A stretch of 39,390 nucleotides of DNA from Deltaproteobacteria bacterium. Lineage in GTDB: Bacteria > Myxococcota > B64-G9. The position numbers were made by a program, and so were the translations under genes. The stretch is taken from assembly GCA_019307065.1 (NCBI GenBank), contig JAFDKH010000025.1, positions 1 to 39,390 of the forward strand, in the 5' to 3' direction. Positions 16,967 through 24,376 of the stretch are shown piece after piece. The notes under the pieces are model-generated. The model searched no databases. It was not told the origin of the DNA and worked only from the letters and a program-made list of their open reading frames with translations. How positions within the stretch are numbered: position 1 is the first letter of the stretch; the number at the start of each line of letters is the position of its first letter.

Positions 16967-17976
16967 GACCCCGAGCCATTCTGGCAATCGCCGGAATCTT
17001 GTTGATCGGAACGGTCGTTGCGGCCGGTCCGCTCGACGAGATTTCCCATCGGGACAAACTCTTTGACATAACCGTGCGGGGTAACGATGTTTTCATCGTC
17101 GGCTACCCTGGTCTCTTGCTCCACTCGGCCGACAAGGGTCAGAATTTCGAGCAGCTCGATCCCGGCACTAAAGACGTGCTGTACGCGATTGACATGACCC
17201 CAGACGGCCAGGGTGTGATCGTCGGACGAGCGGGCCTGGTGCTGACCAGCCCGGACGGCGGAAAAAGCTGGGTTCGACAAAAAACCGGGATCAAGCAAAG
17301 CCTGTTCGATGTTGCCATTACGGCCGGCGGCAAAATATGGGCGGTCGGTCATTTTGGGACAGTCATACACAGCGCCGATGGTGGCAAGAGCTGGCAGGCC
17401 CAGGAATATGACGCTACTCCGCCGGTGGTTGAGGGTGATGGACACGGTGGAATTTCGTCGGCCGAAGAAGAGAACGAGGGGGCCGCTGAAGAAGCCCGGC
17501 TCAACTCAGTTGCTTTTGCCGACGACCAGCATGGCTGGATTGTCGGTGAATTCGGGCTGGTGCTCTATACCGAAGACGGCGGGACCAGCTGGAAAAGACA
17601 GCGTAGCGCTTCGGGCAAGCTGATGTTTGCCGTACACGCCATCGATGCCCAAAATGTAATAGCTTCCGGTTGCGAAGGCACTTATATGACTACTTCTGAT
17701 GGAGGCCTGACCTGGAAAGCCCAAAAAACGAATGTGCCCGAACACATTCTGGGAATCTGGCCTCAAAAAGATAAAACCTACTTGGTTGGACGAGATGGAT
17801 TGATACTGGTCACCAGCTCGACAGATTCGTTCAAACACCTGCCGGCCGGCTTGTACACCTGGCTGAACGCGGTAGAGTTTGTCGATTCGAATCTTGGTTT
17901 TGCAGTCGGCGGGCGAGGTCATCTGCTCAAAACCGTCGATGCAGGCAAGACCTGGCAGCGAATTTCCGGGAGGTAA
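16963..17976 (+). CDS. YCF48/BNR-repeat beta-propeller protein, exported
   Basis: 337 residues with a signal peptide (hydrophobic stretch to about residue 20, likely cleaved after VVAAG). At least five repeats end in the Asp-box-like 'S.DGGKSW': DGGKSWVRQ, DGGKSWQAQ, DGGTSWKRQ, DGGLTWKAQ and DAGKTWQRI. Each follows a GxxGxVLxT strand. This is the YCF48/photosystem-II-stability-factor-like propeller fold. In non-photosynthetic bacteria such proteins are found with MMPL/RND pumps and DUF1302/1329, where a scaffold role in the periplasm is likely. An acidic insertion (SSAEEENEGAAEEA) breaks the third blade. It overlaps the DUF1329 gene by four bases and ends six bases before the pump gene. Confidence 0.85.
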   Translation: MRPRAILAIAGILLIGTVVAAGPLDEISHRDKLFDITVRGNDVFIVGYPGLLLHSADKGQNFEQLDPGTKDVLYAIDMTPDGQGVIVGRAGLVLTSPDGGKSWVRQKTGIKQSLFDVAITAGGKIWAVGHFGTVIHSADGGKSWQAQEYDATPPVVEGDGHGGISSAEEENEGAAEEARLNSVAFADDQHGWIVGEFGLVLYTEDGGTSWKRQRSASGKLMFAVHAIDAQNVIASGCEGTYMTTSDGGLTWKAQKTNVPEHILGIWPQKDKTYLVGRDGLILVTSSTDSFKHLPAGLYTWLNAVEFVDSNLGFAVGGRGHLLKTVDAGKTWQRISGR

Positions 17977-17982
17977 ACGAAC

Positions 17983-20448
17983 GTGGCAGAACGCCTGGGA
18001 CTATTTCTTCTGCGATGGCGTGTCGTATTTCTTGTGCTGATTCTGGGCCTGACTGTTTTTTTTGGCTACAAGGCTACCCAAGTCAGAGTGGAAAGTCCGA
18101 CCATCGACTTGTTTCCCTCAACCCACCCCTATGTCGAAACCTTCGTGAAATATTCGAATATTTTTGGCGGGGCCAGCCGTGTAGTTATCCAGTTGGAAGC
18201 CAAGCAAGGGGATATCTTCAACAAAGATTTCCTTGGGAAAGTTCGTCGGATAACCAAAAAGCTGGAACTGGTCGAGGGGATCAACAACTATCAAGTTCTG
18301 TCGTTAGCCCAGCGCAAGGTCAAAGAACTCAAGGTTGACGCCGAGCGCGGGTTTCGAGCAGTTCCGATTATGTGGCCCAAAGTTCCTCAAACCAAGCAGG
18401 AGATCGAGGATCTCAAGCACAGGATTTACACCAACCGCAGAATCTACGGCACGCTGGTCTCGCTGGACGATAAGGCGACCTTGATCGTCGGTGGTTTTTT
18501 CGAAAAGAAACTCGAGCCCAAAGCAGCCTACGACGCCATAGAGAAAATTGTCGCCGAGGAACGCGATGAGAATACGGCGATTCAGGTAATCGGGCGGCCG
18601 ATCTTGTTGGGACACATTATGAGCAATTACTCCCAATTGATCTGGCTCTTTATCCTGACGGTCGGTTCGATCATTTTGGTGTTGATGCTCTATTTCAGAG
18701 ATCTGCGCGGTGTCCTGGTGCCGATCAGTACGGCCGTCGTTTCGGCCATCTGGGGTGTCGGGTTTCTGGGCGTTTTAGACTATAACTTCGATCCGCTGGT
18801 GATCGTCGTGCCCTTTATTATCAGCGCCCGGGCGCTGTCGCACTCGGTGCAGCTGGTCGAACGCTACATCGAGGAGTACGTCAAAAACCACGACAAAAAG
18901 GCTGCGGCCGCCGCGACCTTTGCCGGCTTGTTCAAGCCCGGCATGGTTGCGATTGTTACCGATGCTGCCGGCGTGCTGCTGGTCTTGCTGACCCCGATTC
19001 CGCTGCTGCAGAAACTGGCCGTCATGGGCGGGTTTTGGGTGCTGTCGATTATCGTCAGCGATATGATTTTAAATCCGATTTTCCTGTCGTTCCTGCCGGC
19101 CCCCAACATTAAGAAACGGGAAAAACAGGCCATGATCGAGCGGCTTTTGGCTCGAGTAGCCGGCTGGTGCCTGGGCCCGCAGCGTAAAGTGATCTTGATA
19201 GTCACAGGCGTTGTCTTTGTTGTCGGGTTCTTGTTTGCGCGTACCTTGGTGGTTGGCGATGTACATCCCGGGACTCCGATGCTTTGGCCTGATTCGAAGT
19301 ACAACCTGGATACCGACAGCATAGCCGAGAAGTTTCGTAACACCGAAGAACTGACGGTCGTTGTCGAAGGCGACTCTCGGGATGCCATCAAAAATCCCGA
19401 AGTTCTCAGGACTATGGAAGCCTTCCAGCGCCACATGGAGGGAATTCCCGAGGTCGGTGCCACTTCGTCGCTGGCAGATTTACTGCCGGGTATTATTTCA
19501 ATTCTGCATGGTAGTGATCCGCGCTGGGAATTGGTGCCGAATGAACCACGCGATTCCGGGTTCTTTCTCGAAATGATCTATAGTTCGAGTGAGCCCGGTG
19601 ATTTGGTTCGTTTCGTTACGATCGACAGCCAGAACGCCAACATCTCGATGTACCTCAAAGACCATAAAGGCGAGACTCTGAGGCGGGTAGTTGATCGTGC
19701 CAAGGAGTTCATTGACAGTCATCCCCTGGTCAGCCTGGACACCAAAGGGCTAAAAGAAAGTGCTGAGGCCTATCTGGAGAGTTTTGAAGACGACGAAGAG
19801 ATTGCCGACCGGGCCCTCCTGGCTTTTGAGTTTTTCAGCAACTTGCAGCTCAAGGGAGCCCGTTTCAGGCTGGCCGGCGGATATGGCGGCTTGTTGGCGG
19901 CAATCAACGAAGAAGTTACTAAGCACCAGGCCCAAGTAACTATTCTGGCCTTCGGGATCATCTTCTTCTTCTGTGCTTTAGCCTACCGCTCGATTCTGGC
20001 AGGCCTGTTGTTTCTAATTCCTTTGGCGGTTTCTAACTATATGACTTATGCCCTGATGGGGGCTCGCGGTATAGGTTTGGATGTCAACGCCTTGCCGGTC
20101 GTGGCCGTGGGAGTAGGTCTGGGTGTCGACTACGGTCTGTATATTATCGGCCGCATCCAGGAAGAGTTCAAAAACTCCCAGAACATTCAGACCGCCGTCA
20201 TTACGGCCCTTACGACTGCCGGAAAAGCTGTCTTGTTTACCGCCTCGACCATGGTGTTCGGCGTGTTTTTCTGGGCCTTTTCATTCCTGCGCTTCCAGGC
20301 CGATATGGGCATCCTGCTGCTATTCTGGATGATCATCAGTATGCTCGGAGGCCTGATTTTGTTGCCGGCGATTGTAACCTTGATCAAGCCCAAGTTCTTG
20401 TTCGGCAAGAACAAAGGCGCCCCGGTTGAGTCACCGGCCGGCGCTTGA
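17983..20448 (+). CDS. MMPL/RND-superfamily transporter
   Basis: Inner-membrane proton-driven exporter of 821 residues with the two-fold RND layout: TM1 at about 12-29, a large periplasmic loop, TM2-6 (about 215-375), TM7 near 405, a second loop, and TM8-12 (about 650-805). The second half keeps the proton-relay motif GVGLGVDYGLYIIGR. The equivalent site in the first half reads SARALSHSVQLVERY and lacks the Asp-Tyr pair, a feature I associate with this COG1033-like subgroup. The start is GTG with GGGAGG nine bases upstream. Its partners (lipoprotein, DUF1302, DUF1329, YCF48) suggest export or shuttling of a lipid-like or hydrophobic compound. No substrate gene lies nearby to name it. Confidence 0.9.
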   Translation: MAERLGLFLLRWRVVFLVLILGLTVFFGYKATQVRVESPTIDLFPSTHPYVETFVKYSNIFGGASRVVIQLEAKQGDIFNKDFLGKVRRITKKLELVEGINNYQVLSLAQRKVKELKVDAERGFRAVPIMWPKVPQTKQEIEDLKHRIYTNRRIYGTLVSLDDKATLIVGGFFEKKLEPKAAYDAIEKIVAEERDENTAIQVIGRPILLGHIMSNYSQLIWLFILTVGSIILVLMLYFRDLRGVLVPISTAVVSAIWGVGFLGVLDYNFDPLVIVVPFIISARALSHSVQLVERYIEEYVKNHDKKAAAAATFAGLFKPGMVAIVTDAAGVLLVLLTPIPLLQKLAVMGGFWVLSIIVSDMILNPIFLSFLPAPNIKKREKQAMIERLLARVAGWCLGPQRKVILIVTGVVFVVGFLFARTLVVGDVHPGTPMLWPDSKYNLDTDSIAEKFRNTEELTVVVEGDSRDAIKNPEVLRTMEAFQRHMEGIPEVGATSSLADLLPGIISILHGSDPRWELVPNEPRDSGFFLEMIYSSSEPGDLVRFVTIDSQNANISMYLKDHKGETLRRVVDRAKEFIDSHPLVSLDTKGLKESAEAYLESFEDDEEIADRALLAFEFFSNLQLKGARFRLAGGYGGLLAAINEEVTKHQAQVTILAFGIIFFFCALAYRSILAGLLFLIPLAVSNYMTYALMGARGIGLDVNALPVVAVGVGLGVDYGLYIIGRIQEEFKNSQNIQTAVITALTTAGKAVLFTASTMVFGVFFWAFSFLRFQADMGILLLFWMIISMLGGLILLPAIVTLIKPKFLFGKNKGAPVESPAGA

Positions 20449-20482
20449 CGGGTCTTGTATAACGATAGTTTTGGGATACCGG

Positions 20483-20968
20483 CTAGCGCGTTTTTATGAA
20501 ATCGCGAATCGTTTGTTCGTAGCGCGGCCAGCTTTTTTCAATTTCTTTGCCGACGTATTTCTCGATCTTGCCGCCCAGCAAAGGGATTTTCACTTCGACA
20601 TTGACTTCGGGGATCAAGTCGGCATGTTCGCCGGACTCATCGATCCTGACCGCACCCCAAACCCTGACTCGTTCGGAGTGAGTGGTTGATAAAGTCCACT
20701 TCGATTTGCGGGCGGTAAGATCCCATTCATTCGTGGTTTGGTTGATTTCAGTTTTAGATTTGTCGATTCCAGTCAAGCCGCGCGAATATACCTTGGCTTT
20801 TACTTCGTTGACCATGGCCTGGTCCGTTCGGGAAAGTTCTTTGATGGTGACCTCCAAAGCCCCCTGGGCTTTTTCGGCTAACTCAATATAAGCCGGATCG
20901 GTCATTATCTCGAGTAGTTCGTCGGCTGAGATTTCGAAGTGCATTCTCTTTTCAAAGTGCTTGGTCAT
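20483..20968 (-). CDS. DUF2505-family (SRPBCC-like) protein
   Basis: A 161-residue cytosolic protein without a signal peptide. It begins with the family-like MHFEISADELLEIMTDPAYI, continues with alternating strands, and ends in a long amphipathic helix (GGKIEKYVGKEIEKSWPRYEQ), a START/SRPBCC-type layout that often binds hydrophobic ligands. AGGAGT precedes the ATG. It converges on the MMPL pump gene with 34 bases between stops, where no terminator hairpin is evident. A lipid-related role next to the pump is plausible but unproven. Confidence 0.75.
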   Translation of the reverse strand: MTKHFEKRMHFEISADELLEIMTDPAYIELAEKAQGALEVTIKELSRTDQAMVNEVKAKVYSRGLTGIDKSKTEINQTTNEWDLTARKSKWTLSTTHSERVRVWGAVRIDESGEHADLIPEVNVEVKIPLLGGKIEKYVGKEIEKSWPRYEQTIRDFIKTR

Positions 20969-20992
20969 GTTTTACTCCTGATATTCAATGAA

Positions 20993-21922
20993 TCAAGAAA
21001 ACCGCAGGATCTTACTTCTATCATTGACGAGTTCCTGGTAACGGTTCTTCATCTCGTTGCTCAGGAAACCCATGTGTACTGTTTCCTCCCATACGGGCAG
21101 GGCCCTGGAGATCTCCTCTGTGATCCGCGAAATGGTCTTGTCGGTCAGATCAAGTCGTTGCCTGCCGAAGTATTCTATCAGGTCATCACGGTCAAGCCGG
21201 TTCTTCTTGCCCCGCAGGGGCAGCGCGATCTCCTCGGTAGGATGTCCAAGGGCGATGGTCGTGTTGAGCAGGTCATAGGCGGGCGATAGTTCGATTTTGC
21301 CCTCCCTGTGTATCAACGAGAAGTTCTTCAGGTGCATATCCTCGTTGCCCACCAGGAAGTTGAACAGGGTCAGCCGGAACAAACGGGACTTGTCGATGAC
21401 AGGGAAGGTGCAGAATCTTTCGATGACGGATGCGACCTTCTCCATCGAGGAAGCGTATTTCGTCTCGCGCGTGCTTCCCGTCAACTGGGCGAAGTCTTCC
21501 ATGGCCAGCTTGCCTCTCCTGCCGGCCCGATCGAAGCGCTTGATGAAGTAGGTCAGAGTTCCACCCTTGGCATACACTAGTCCGTGGAGGGGCACTTTGA
21601 TGCCGGCCGCAGCGGCCAGCCGCATAGTCAGATCTTCGTTTTGGGGCAATTCCCGGTGGGGAGGATTCGGTGGTTTCAGGATATAGGTTCCGCCCCTGTT
21701 CACCAGGACGAAGGATCCACTTGCGGGAGAAAGCCGGGCGCTCAGTTTCGGTTGCACTCCCTGGATGGATATCTTGTCGACCTGTGTTTCCGCCGCCTTC
21801 AACTGCTCGTCGGCGGTGTATGGAAAATCCCGCAGGTCGGCCAGGTTTCGCGAGAGCCTCCTGAGCCCCCTCGATGAATACCTGCCGGCGCACGGTTGGT
21901 AAGTGAGCGGGCAGACGTTCAC
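20993..21922 (-). CDS. hipT: HipT-type serine/threonine kinase toxin (HipA C-terminal domain)
   Basis: A 309-residue HipA-like kinase lacking the N-subdomain-1 of HipA, which is encoded separately by the preceding gene. It has the HipT-like start (CPLTYQP, YSSRGL) and a glycine-rich loop SIQGVQPKLS at 52-61, where autophosphorylation motifs occur in the family. Further motifs are YILKP (K83), the catalytic GNEDMHLKN (D195, N200) and Mg-binding AYDLLN (D217). All kinase residues appear intact. E. coli HipT phosphorylates tryptophanyl-tRNA synthetase; the target here is only inferred. The GTG start overlaps the hipS stop by four bases (GTGA), ensuring coupled synthesis. Confidence 0.9.
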   Translation of the reverse strand: MNVCPLTYQPCAGRYSSRGLRRLSRNLADLRDFPYTADEQLKAAETQVDKISIQGVQPKLSARLSPASGSFVLVNRGGTYILKPPNPPHRELPQNEDLTMRLAAAAGIKVPLHGLVYAKGGTLTYFIKRFDRAGRRGKLAMEDFAQLTGSTRETKYASSMEKVASVIERFCTFPVIDKSRLFRLTLFNFLVGNEDMHLKNFSLIHREGKIELSPAYDLLNTTIALGHPTEEIALPLRGKKNRLDRDDLIEYFGRQRLDLTDKTISRITEEISRALPVWEETVHMGFLSNEMKNRYQELVNDRSKILRFS

Positions 21923-22230
21923 TCGATCTCCTTGACCGTCACCGCGCCAACCATGTCTGCACCAATGGCCACAAGCTGGCCGAACAGGTCGTCCCTGTCC
22001 AGCTTCCTCAGCCGTAGCAGAGCCTCGAGCTGTTTCCCTTCTGGCAGGAGGCCGTCGAAGAACGGGGGAAAACCGTCGAATTTGTACACGCCAGTTTCGA
22101 CGGGTATAGTGAGAGATACCGGCATTCCAGAGTAACCTGGATCATAGACGAACAGGCAGGATCGGCCCTTCTTTCTTTCCTCCAGGACGCCGGCCCGAAC
22201 GCCGTTCACGAATACTTCAGCCTTTCTCAT
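21919..22230 (-). CDS. hipS: HipS-like antitoxin (separate HipA N-subdomain-1)
   Basis: A 103-residue protein matching the N-terminal subdomain of HipA: VFVNGVRAGVLEE, then FVYDPGY, SLTIPV, FPPFFDGLLPEG, and LGQL-like FGQLVAIGADMVGAVTV. In tripartite hipBST loci this small protein, rather than HipB, neutralises HipT. ATG 22230 is preferred, with TGAGG six bases upstream; an ATG at 22242 is in frame. It overlaps the end of hipB by 14 bases and the start of hipT by four. Confidence 0.87.
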   Translation of the reverse strand: MRKAEVFVNGVRAGVLEERKKGRSCLFVYDPGYSGMPVSLTIPVETGVYKFDGFPPFFDGLLPEGKQLEALLRLRKLDRDDLFGQLVAIGADMVGAVTVKEIE

Positions 22231-22474
22231 GCTGAGCCTCATACTGGTCCATGAGCGGGCTGACGAACTCGATCGAGATGTTCAATGCATCGAGTACCTT
22301 CCAGAGCGTGTCGAAATGTATGCTTTGCTTGCCGTGCTCGATGTCGAAAACGACGGTCTTGCCGACACCGGCCATTTCAGCCAGCAGCACACGCGACAGT
22401 CCGGCAGACCTCCGATGAAATCGTATGATCGATCCGATTTGCTGGCTGCTTCCTATAGCTATTTTTGCCGTCAT
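22217..22474 (-). CDS. hipB: HipB-like helix-turn-helix repressor
   Basis: An 85-residue Xre-family DNA-binding protein. IGSIIRFHRRSAGLSRVLLAEMAGVGKTVVFDIEHGK is given here only as its pieces: IGSIIRFHRR, AGLSRVLLAEMAGVG (the HTH) and VVFDIEHGKQS. The segment then ends with TLWKVLDALNI, as in HipB. First gene of hipB-hipS-hipT, the order known for tripartite modules. Its start codon lies in the centre of operator 1 (22462-22485), so a bound repressor would cover its own initiation region. A GAGAGGG sits about 15 bases upstream, slightly far for a ribosome binding site. Confidence 0.88.
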   Translation of the reverse strand: MTAKIAIGSSQQIGSIIRFHRRSAGLSRVLLAEMAGVGKTVVFDIEHGKQSIHFDTLWKVLDALNISIEFVSPLMDQYEAQHEKG

Positions 22475-22485
22475 AACGGTAAAAA
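22462..22485 (-). promoter_or_regulatory. hipBST operator 1, over the hipB start codon
   Basis: Inverted repeat with arms TTTTTGCCG and CGGTAAAAA around a 6-base centre (TCATAA). It matches operator 2 in reverse orientation with one mismatch. The CAT of the centre is the complement of the hipB ATG. Confidence 0.72.
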
Positions 22486-22533
22486 ATTCCCTCTCACAGG
22501 TGCAGAGCTGAAGAAAAAGTATGTACTGAACTG

Positions 22534-22557
22534 TTTTTACCGTTATGACGGTAAAAA
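22534..22557 (-). promoter_or_regulatory. hipBST operator 2, between -35 and -10
   Basis: Perfect 9-bp inverted repeat TTTTTACCG-N6-CGGTAAAAA, with centre TTATGA. It fills the spacer of the promoter at 22534-22562, so binding should block RNA polymerase directly. Its centre is 72 bp from that of operator 1. Confidence 0.78.
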
Positions 22558-22562
22558 GTCAA
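22534..22562 (-). promoter_or_regulatory. hipBST promoter
   Basis: Read on the minus strand, TTGACT (22557-22562), a 17-base spacer, and TAAAAA (22534-22539). The transcript would start near 22527 and give a leader of about 53 bases before hipB. The spacer is the core of operator 2, so this is a classical autorepressed toxin-antitoxin promoter. Confidence 0.6.
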
Positions 22563-22604
22563 CACTAAAGAGCCTGTCGGGATATTCAGTCCGGGAAATA
22601 GTTA

Positions 22605-22628
22605 TATTTACTGCTATGGCGGTAATAT
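22605..22628 (-). promoter_or_regulatory. hipBST operator 3, degenerate
   Basis: Matches operator 2 at 18 of 24 positions, keeping the TTTAC...CGGTAA core, and its centre is 71 bp further upstream. The matching spacing supports a real third site for cooperative HipB binding and looping. It lies just before the end of the 22641-24344 gene. Confidence 0.5.
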
Positions 22629-22640
22629 ATGACCGTAAAG

Positions 22641-24344
22641 TTATTTTCCCATAAAAACATATTTGCGACGCAAACGAAACTCGCGGATCTTGACTATTTG
22701 TTGGCCAAAAGGATTGCGGTAGGTTTCTTCGACAAGCACGCGGCCGGGTTCTATTTGAAACGTACGCCCGGGTGACTTCAGATCGCGGCCGGCATATATC
22801 AAAAAATGATCTCCGGTGCTTGATTGAAACAAGGCGCCGGCCCGCTTGTTGTCGACTACCGTAGCGCTCAAGCGCAGGCCGTCGAGAAATTTGGGCAGGG
22901 TACCGAAAGCGGTAATCGTATCAGCAGTGTCAACGTGGCCGATCGGTGCAAGTGGCTCAGAAGCACCGGGTTTTTGGAGCAGAATCTTTCCCTTGGACGG
23001 TTGTTCGATACGCAGATCGAGTACATTGGCGATTGTTTGAAGAACATTATCGAATGGAGCAAACTTTACATGAACCGATATTCTTGGCAGCCCGGAGGGA
23101 ACGCCGATGCTGAGACCGCCGACATCACCCAGCAGCTTGAAAATATTGGCTGGATCGGCATTGATCAGAAAAAGATCAACTTGGCGACCCTTACCCTTCA
23201 AAATCCCCCGTTTGAGAGAGACTGTTTTTAGGGCTGGGTCGAGGCCTTCCAATATCTGTTGGGCCGCTTTAAAAGAGCCGACTTCCAGTCGGCCGCTGAC
23301 TGGAATGCCGCTGGTAGACTTGACGACGATAGCTGTTTGACCTCTGAACAGCAGGGCCTGCAGCCACTGTCCCTCTGCATCTATGGCATGCACCTGTACA
23401 CGTTTTGCTTTTGGCTTGATCTGACTGGGCGAAAGCCAGGCGAGTTGGTCGAGATCTTGCGGGGCCAGCACGGGATCGACTTTCAGCAAGGCCAGATCGA
23501 TGGTGAAGCCCTCGGGCACCGCCAAGGATTGCAACGCTTCTCTATGGCCGGCAGACGCAACAGCACCGGCCAGCTCGAGTCGATTTGGTTTTAGCGTAAA
23601 ACTGTTCAATTCAAAGTCGTTGGATGTGACTGTCTGCAGAACCGGCAACAGCTTTTCTTCTGATTCTTTCTGGCGCTGGTAGGTCGAGATGGTGTCTTGG
23701 CGGGATTTCAGCTTGGCGTAGTGGCTTGTGACCTCGGTTGTGAATTTACTAAGGATTTTGTCAAGGCGAGAAATCTCTTTCTTCAAGTCATCTTTGTCCT
23801 GAGGCGTCTGATGTGGCCGGCCCAAGTCAATATTCGAGCCAGCCAGCGGCTCGGGCGCGGTCAACCACCAGTCAATGATTTTCAAGTGACAGCTCAGCAA
23901 GTTGTCCTGCCTGCGGTTGCACTGCAGGGAGTCGAGCGTGGTCATCGTGTCGAAATGCAGGATCTTGCTCAACTGACATATAGCTGCTTGGAAGCTGCCG
24001 GCCCCCATGGTCAGTTCGGTTGTTCGCTTGACCTGCCCGGCTTGTTTGTCGATTTCGACAACACCGATTTCGATCAGCGAGACACTGCAGGGTTTTGTTG
24101 ACGACTGTAGCTGTCTGATCAGCTCCTCGTTCTCCAGCCTCGAGGGCAATCGCTCCTGCAGACTTTTTAGTTTATCGTGCAGTTGTGTGGATTGTTCAAT
24201 AACCTTCTGAAGCTCGGACAGCTTTTTGAGTTGGGCCCGGTACTGCCTGCCTAATTCTTCGCGGCTTGGCCCGGAATCGCAAGACAGGCCTAAAACTCCG
24301 AAAAGCCCAAGAAATACGCACGAATAAAGTCCCGGACGTAGCAT
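22641..24344 (-). CDS. composite lipoprotein with PilO-, PilN-, secretin-N- and PilP-like segments
   Basis: Predicted 567-residue lipoprotein (N-terminus to GLSCDSGP). Residues about 30-85 form a coiled coil leading into a PilO-like half (LQERLPSRLENEELIRQL). A second coiled coil at about 185-235 is followed by a PilN-like periplasmic motif (LNSFTLKPNRLELAGAV). Residues about 388-450 look like an STN/secretin N-domain (VDLFLINADPANIFKLLGDV, FDNVLQTIANVLDL). The last ~80 residues match PilP (FGTLPKF, SSTGDHFLIYAGRD, RVLVEETYRNPFGQ). These parts are normally separate type IV pilus alignment proteins. GGGAGG precedes ATG 24344. No pilM, pilQ or motor gene is visible here. Assignments are by eye and each segment is individually moderate. 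Confidence 0.7.
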   Translation of the reverse strand: MLRPGLYSCVFLGLFGVLGLSCDSGPSREELGRQYRAQLKKLSELQKVIEQSTQLHDKLKSLQERLPSRLENEELIRQLQSSTKPCSVSLIEIGVVEIDKQAGQVKRTTELTMGAGSFQAAICQLSKILHFDTMTTLDSLQCNRRQDNLLSCHLKIIDWWLTAPEPLAGSNIDLGRPHQTPQDKDDLKKEISRLDKILSKFTTEVTSHYAKLKSRQDTISTYQRQKESEEKLLPVLQTVTSNDFELNSFTLKPNRLELAGAVASAGHREALQSLAVPEGFTIDLALLKVDPVLAPQDLDQLAWLSPSQIKPKAKRVQVHAIDAEGQWLQALLFRGQTAIVVKSTSGIPVSGRLEVGSFKAAQQILEGLDPALKTVSLKRGILKGKGRQVDLFLINADPANIFKLLGDVGGLSIGVPSGLPRISVHVKFAPFDNVLQTIANVLDLRIEQPSKGKILLQKPGASEPLAPIGHVDTADTITAFGTLPKFLDGLRLSATVVDNKRAGALFQSSTGDHFLIYAGRDLKSPGRTFQIEPGRVLVEETYRNPFGQQIVKIREFRLRRKYVFMGK

Positions 24345-24376
24345 GGGTCCTCCCCGCAAAATTGTTCTTCAAAAAT

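Noticed and set aside
22617..22641. A fourth hip operator around TATGACCGTAAAG
   Set aside because: Only one half-site matches, and it overlaps operator 3 with a 13-bp offset that breaks the 71-72 bp spacing.
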